From an uncultured Clostridia bacterium (GTDB lineage Bacteria > Bacillota > Clostridia > Oscillospirales > Acutalibacteraceae), in assembly GCA_937897215.1 (NCBI GenBank), contig CALCBQ010000001.1, forward strand, positions 1 to 6,044: a DNA stretch of 6,044 nucleotides, read 5' to 3'. The position numbers and the translations under genes were made by a program. Below the pieces are notes generated by a model. The model ran no database searches, was not told the DNA's origin, and saw nothing but the letters and a program-made list of their open reading frames with translations. Below, piece by piece: positions 4,958-6,044 of this stretch (positions are counted from its first letter, which is position 1; every line of letters starts with the position of its first letter).

Positions 4958-6044
4958 ATGTCAGAATTAAACAAAGTACTTTTAGCAAAAACCGATGCAA
5001 AAGCCAATGATGACAATATTATTCTTAGCAATAATGTACGCGTAGCAGTACTTACTGCTACAATGATTCGTGCTGAGTTTTCAGCTGAAGGCAAGTTTAC
5101 AGATTTGCCATCACAAAGTATCTGGTACAGAAATTTTGGTAAAGTTGATTTTACATCAACTGAAAAGGCAGATATTTTAACAATTAAAACATCTGCTACA
5201 GAGTTCTATGTAAATTCTCATACAGGCAGTTTTAAGTATGCAATCCTTGATGGTAATAAGCTTGCTTATGACCCTTCAAACAATCTTAAAGGAACAACCC
5301 GTACTCTTGACCAGACATATGGCCCAAAAGAACTTGATGACGGTATTATCTCAACTGATGGTGTGTCAATTTATGACGACAGTAAAACTTTGCTTTTGAA
5401 TGATGATGGTACACTGTCTTCCCGTGAAGATGGCACCAAAGATATTTATGTTTTTGTTTATGGCAAAGATTATGTTGCCGGTATTAACGATTTCTATAAA
5501 ATTACAGGTATGCCACCACTTGTGCCTCGTTATACATTAGGTAACTGGTGGAGCAGATATCGTGCATACACTCAGAAAGAGTATGAAGATTTGATGGCAG
5601 AATTTTTCCGTCGTGATATTCCTCTTACAATTGCAACTGTTGATATGGACTGGCATTGGGTTGACCTTAAAAAGCAGTTCAATAAAAAGTATAAATCAAG
5701 CAATATCTTAAGCAGTGGCTGGACAGGGTATAGCTGGAATACTGAATTGTTTCCTGATTATAAAGGTTTCTTGCAGAAACTTCACGATATGGGACTTAAG
5801 GTTACCCTTAATCTTCATCCTGCTGACGGTGTCCGTGCTTTTGAAGATATGTATGAAGATATGGCAAAGGCAATGGATATTGACCCAACTACTGAAGAAT
5901 TAGTTGAGTTCGATTTGACCGATAAAAAGTTTATTAACGCTTATTTTGATATTCTTCATCATCCTTATGAGAATGAGGGTGTTGATTTCTGGTGGATTGA
6001 CTGGCAACAGGGCACAAAGAGTAAAAAAGCAGGTCTTGACCCCT
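4958..6044 (+). CDS. Glycoside hydrolase family 31 alpha-glycosidase (3' end outside window)
   Basis: The frame is open from ATG 4958 to the window end, giving 362 residues with the rest missing. AGGGGA at 4944-4949, overlapping the upstream stop, is the ribosome binding site. Residues about 1-180 are the beta-sandwich N-terminal domain of GH31. The barrel begins at GMPPLVPRYTLGNWWSRY (184-201), the signature entry of GH31. VDMDWHW follows at 228-234 with the substrate-contacting Asp, then LNLHPADGV, and FWWIDWQQG with the expected catalytic nucleophile D348. This motif departs from the classic W-x-D-M-N-E form. The acid/base Asp and C-terminal domains lie beyond the window. Possible activities include alpha-glucosidase, alpha-xylosidase, alpha-galactosidase or alpha-N-acetylgalactosaminidase. 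There is no signal peptide, so it is cytosolic. Its place directly after the GH36-like gene suggests sequential action on one imported glycan. Confidence 0.94.
   Translation, partial: MSELNKVLLAKTDAKANDDNIILSNNVRVAVLTATMIRAEFSAEGKFTDLPSQSIWYRNFGKVDFTSTEKADILTIKTSATEFYVNSHTGSFKYAILDGNKLAYDPSNNLKGTTRTLDQTYGPKELDDGIISTDGVSIYDDSKTLLLNDDGTLSSREDGTKDIYVFVYGKDYVAGINDFYKITGMPPLVPRYTLGNWWSRYRAYTQKEYEDLMAEFFRRDIPLTIATVDMDWHWVDLKKQFNKKYKSSNILSSGWTGYSWNTELFPDYKGFLQKLHDMGLKVTLNLHPADGVRAFEDMYEDMAKAMDIDPTTEELVEFDLTDKKFINAYFDILHHPYENEGVDFWWIDWQQGTKSKKAGLDP

Noticed and set aside
5715..5903. 62-codon alternative-frame ORF within the GH31 gene
   Set aside because: It overlaps conserved GH31 barrel sequence and has no ribosome binding site.
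1..6044. CRISPR array, tRNA/rRNA gene, transposase or insertion-sequence ends
   Set aside because: No regularly spaced repeats, cloverleaf-like sequence, transposase motifs or flanking inverted/target repeats were seen.

Overview
The window looks like a chromosomal segment of an AT-rich, low-GC Firmicute, most likely a gut or rumen Clostridia of the Ruminococcus/Oscillospiraceae type. The grounds are strong AGGAGG-type ribosome binding sites, compact intrinsic terminators, a Clostridia-like L7/L12, a lipoprotein with a Thr/Glu-rich linker, and cytosolic glycosidases. The genus is inferred, not shown. All genes lie on the + strand.

Layout. (1) Positions 1-759 hold the end of the ribosomal stalk operon: the C-terminal part of L10 (rplJ), complete L7/L12 (rplL), then a strong intrinsic terminator. 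rpoB, the usual next gene in many bacteria, is not here. (2) Positions 760-1064 form a very small self-contained transcription unit: AT-rich DNA with several inverted repeats, a near-ideal extended -10 promoter, a perfect Shine-Dalgarno, a 35-codon gene for an acidic, hydrophobic, internally duplicated peptide, and its own terminator. (3) Positions 1079-1753 encode a lipoprotein of unknown function that begins 14 bases after that terminator's T-run and has no clear promoter of its own. A third terminator follows it. (4) From 1755 a second promoter, sharing an 11-base -10 region with the small-peptide promoter, drives a tight operon: a C_GCAxxG_C_C family cysteine protein, an 895-residue GH36-like (clan GH-D type) alpha-glycosidase with a C-terminal lectin-like domain, and a GH31 alpha-glycosidase cut off by the window end.

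How it fits together. The two glycosidases lack signal peptides, so they probably act in the cytoplasm on imported alpha-linked oligosaccharides or glycoconjugate fragments. The transporter, if linked, lies outside the window. The least explained and most interesting element is the 35-residue peptide gene, whose expression signals look built for high output, together with its possible read-through partner, the lipoprotein.
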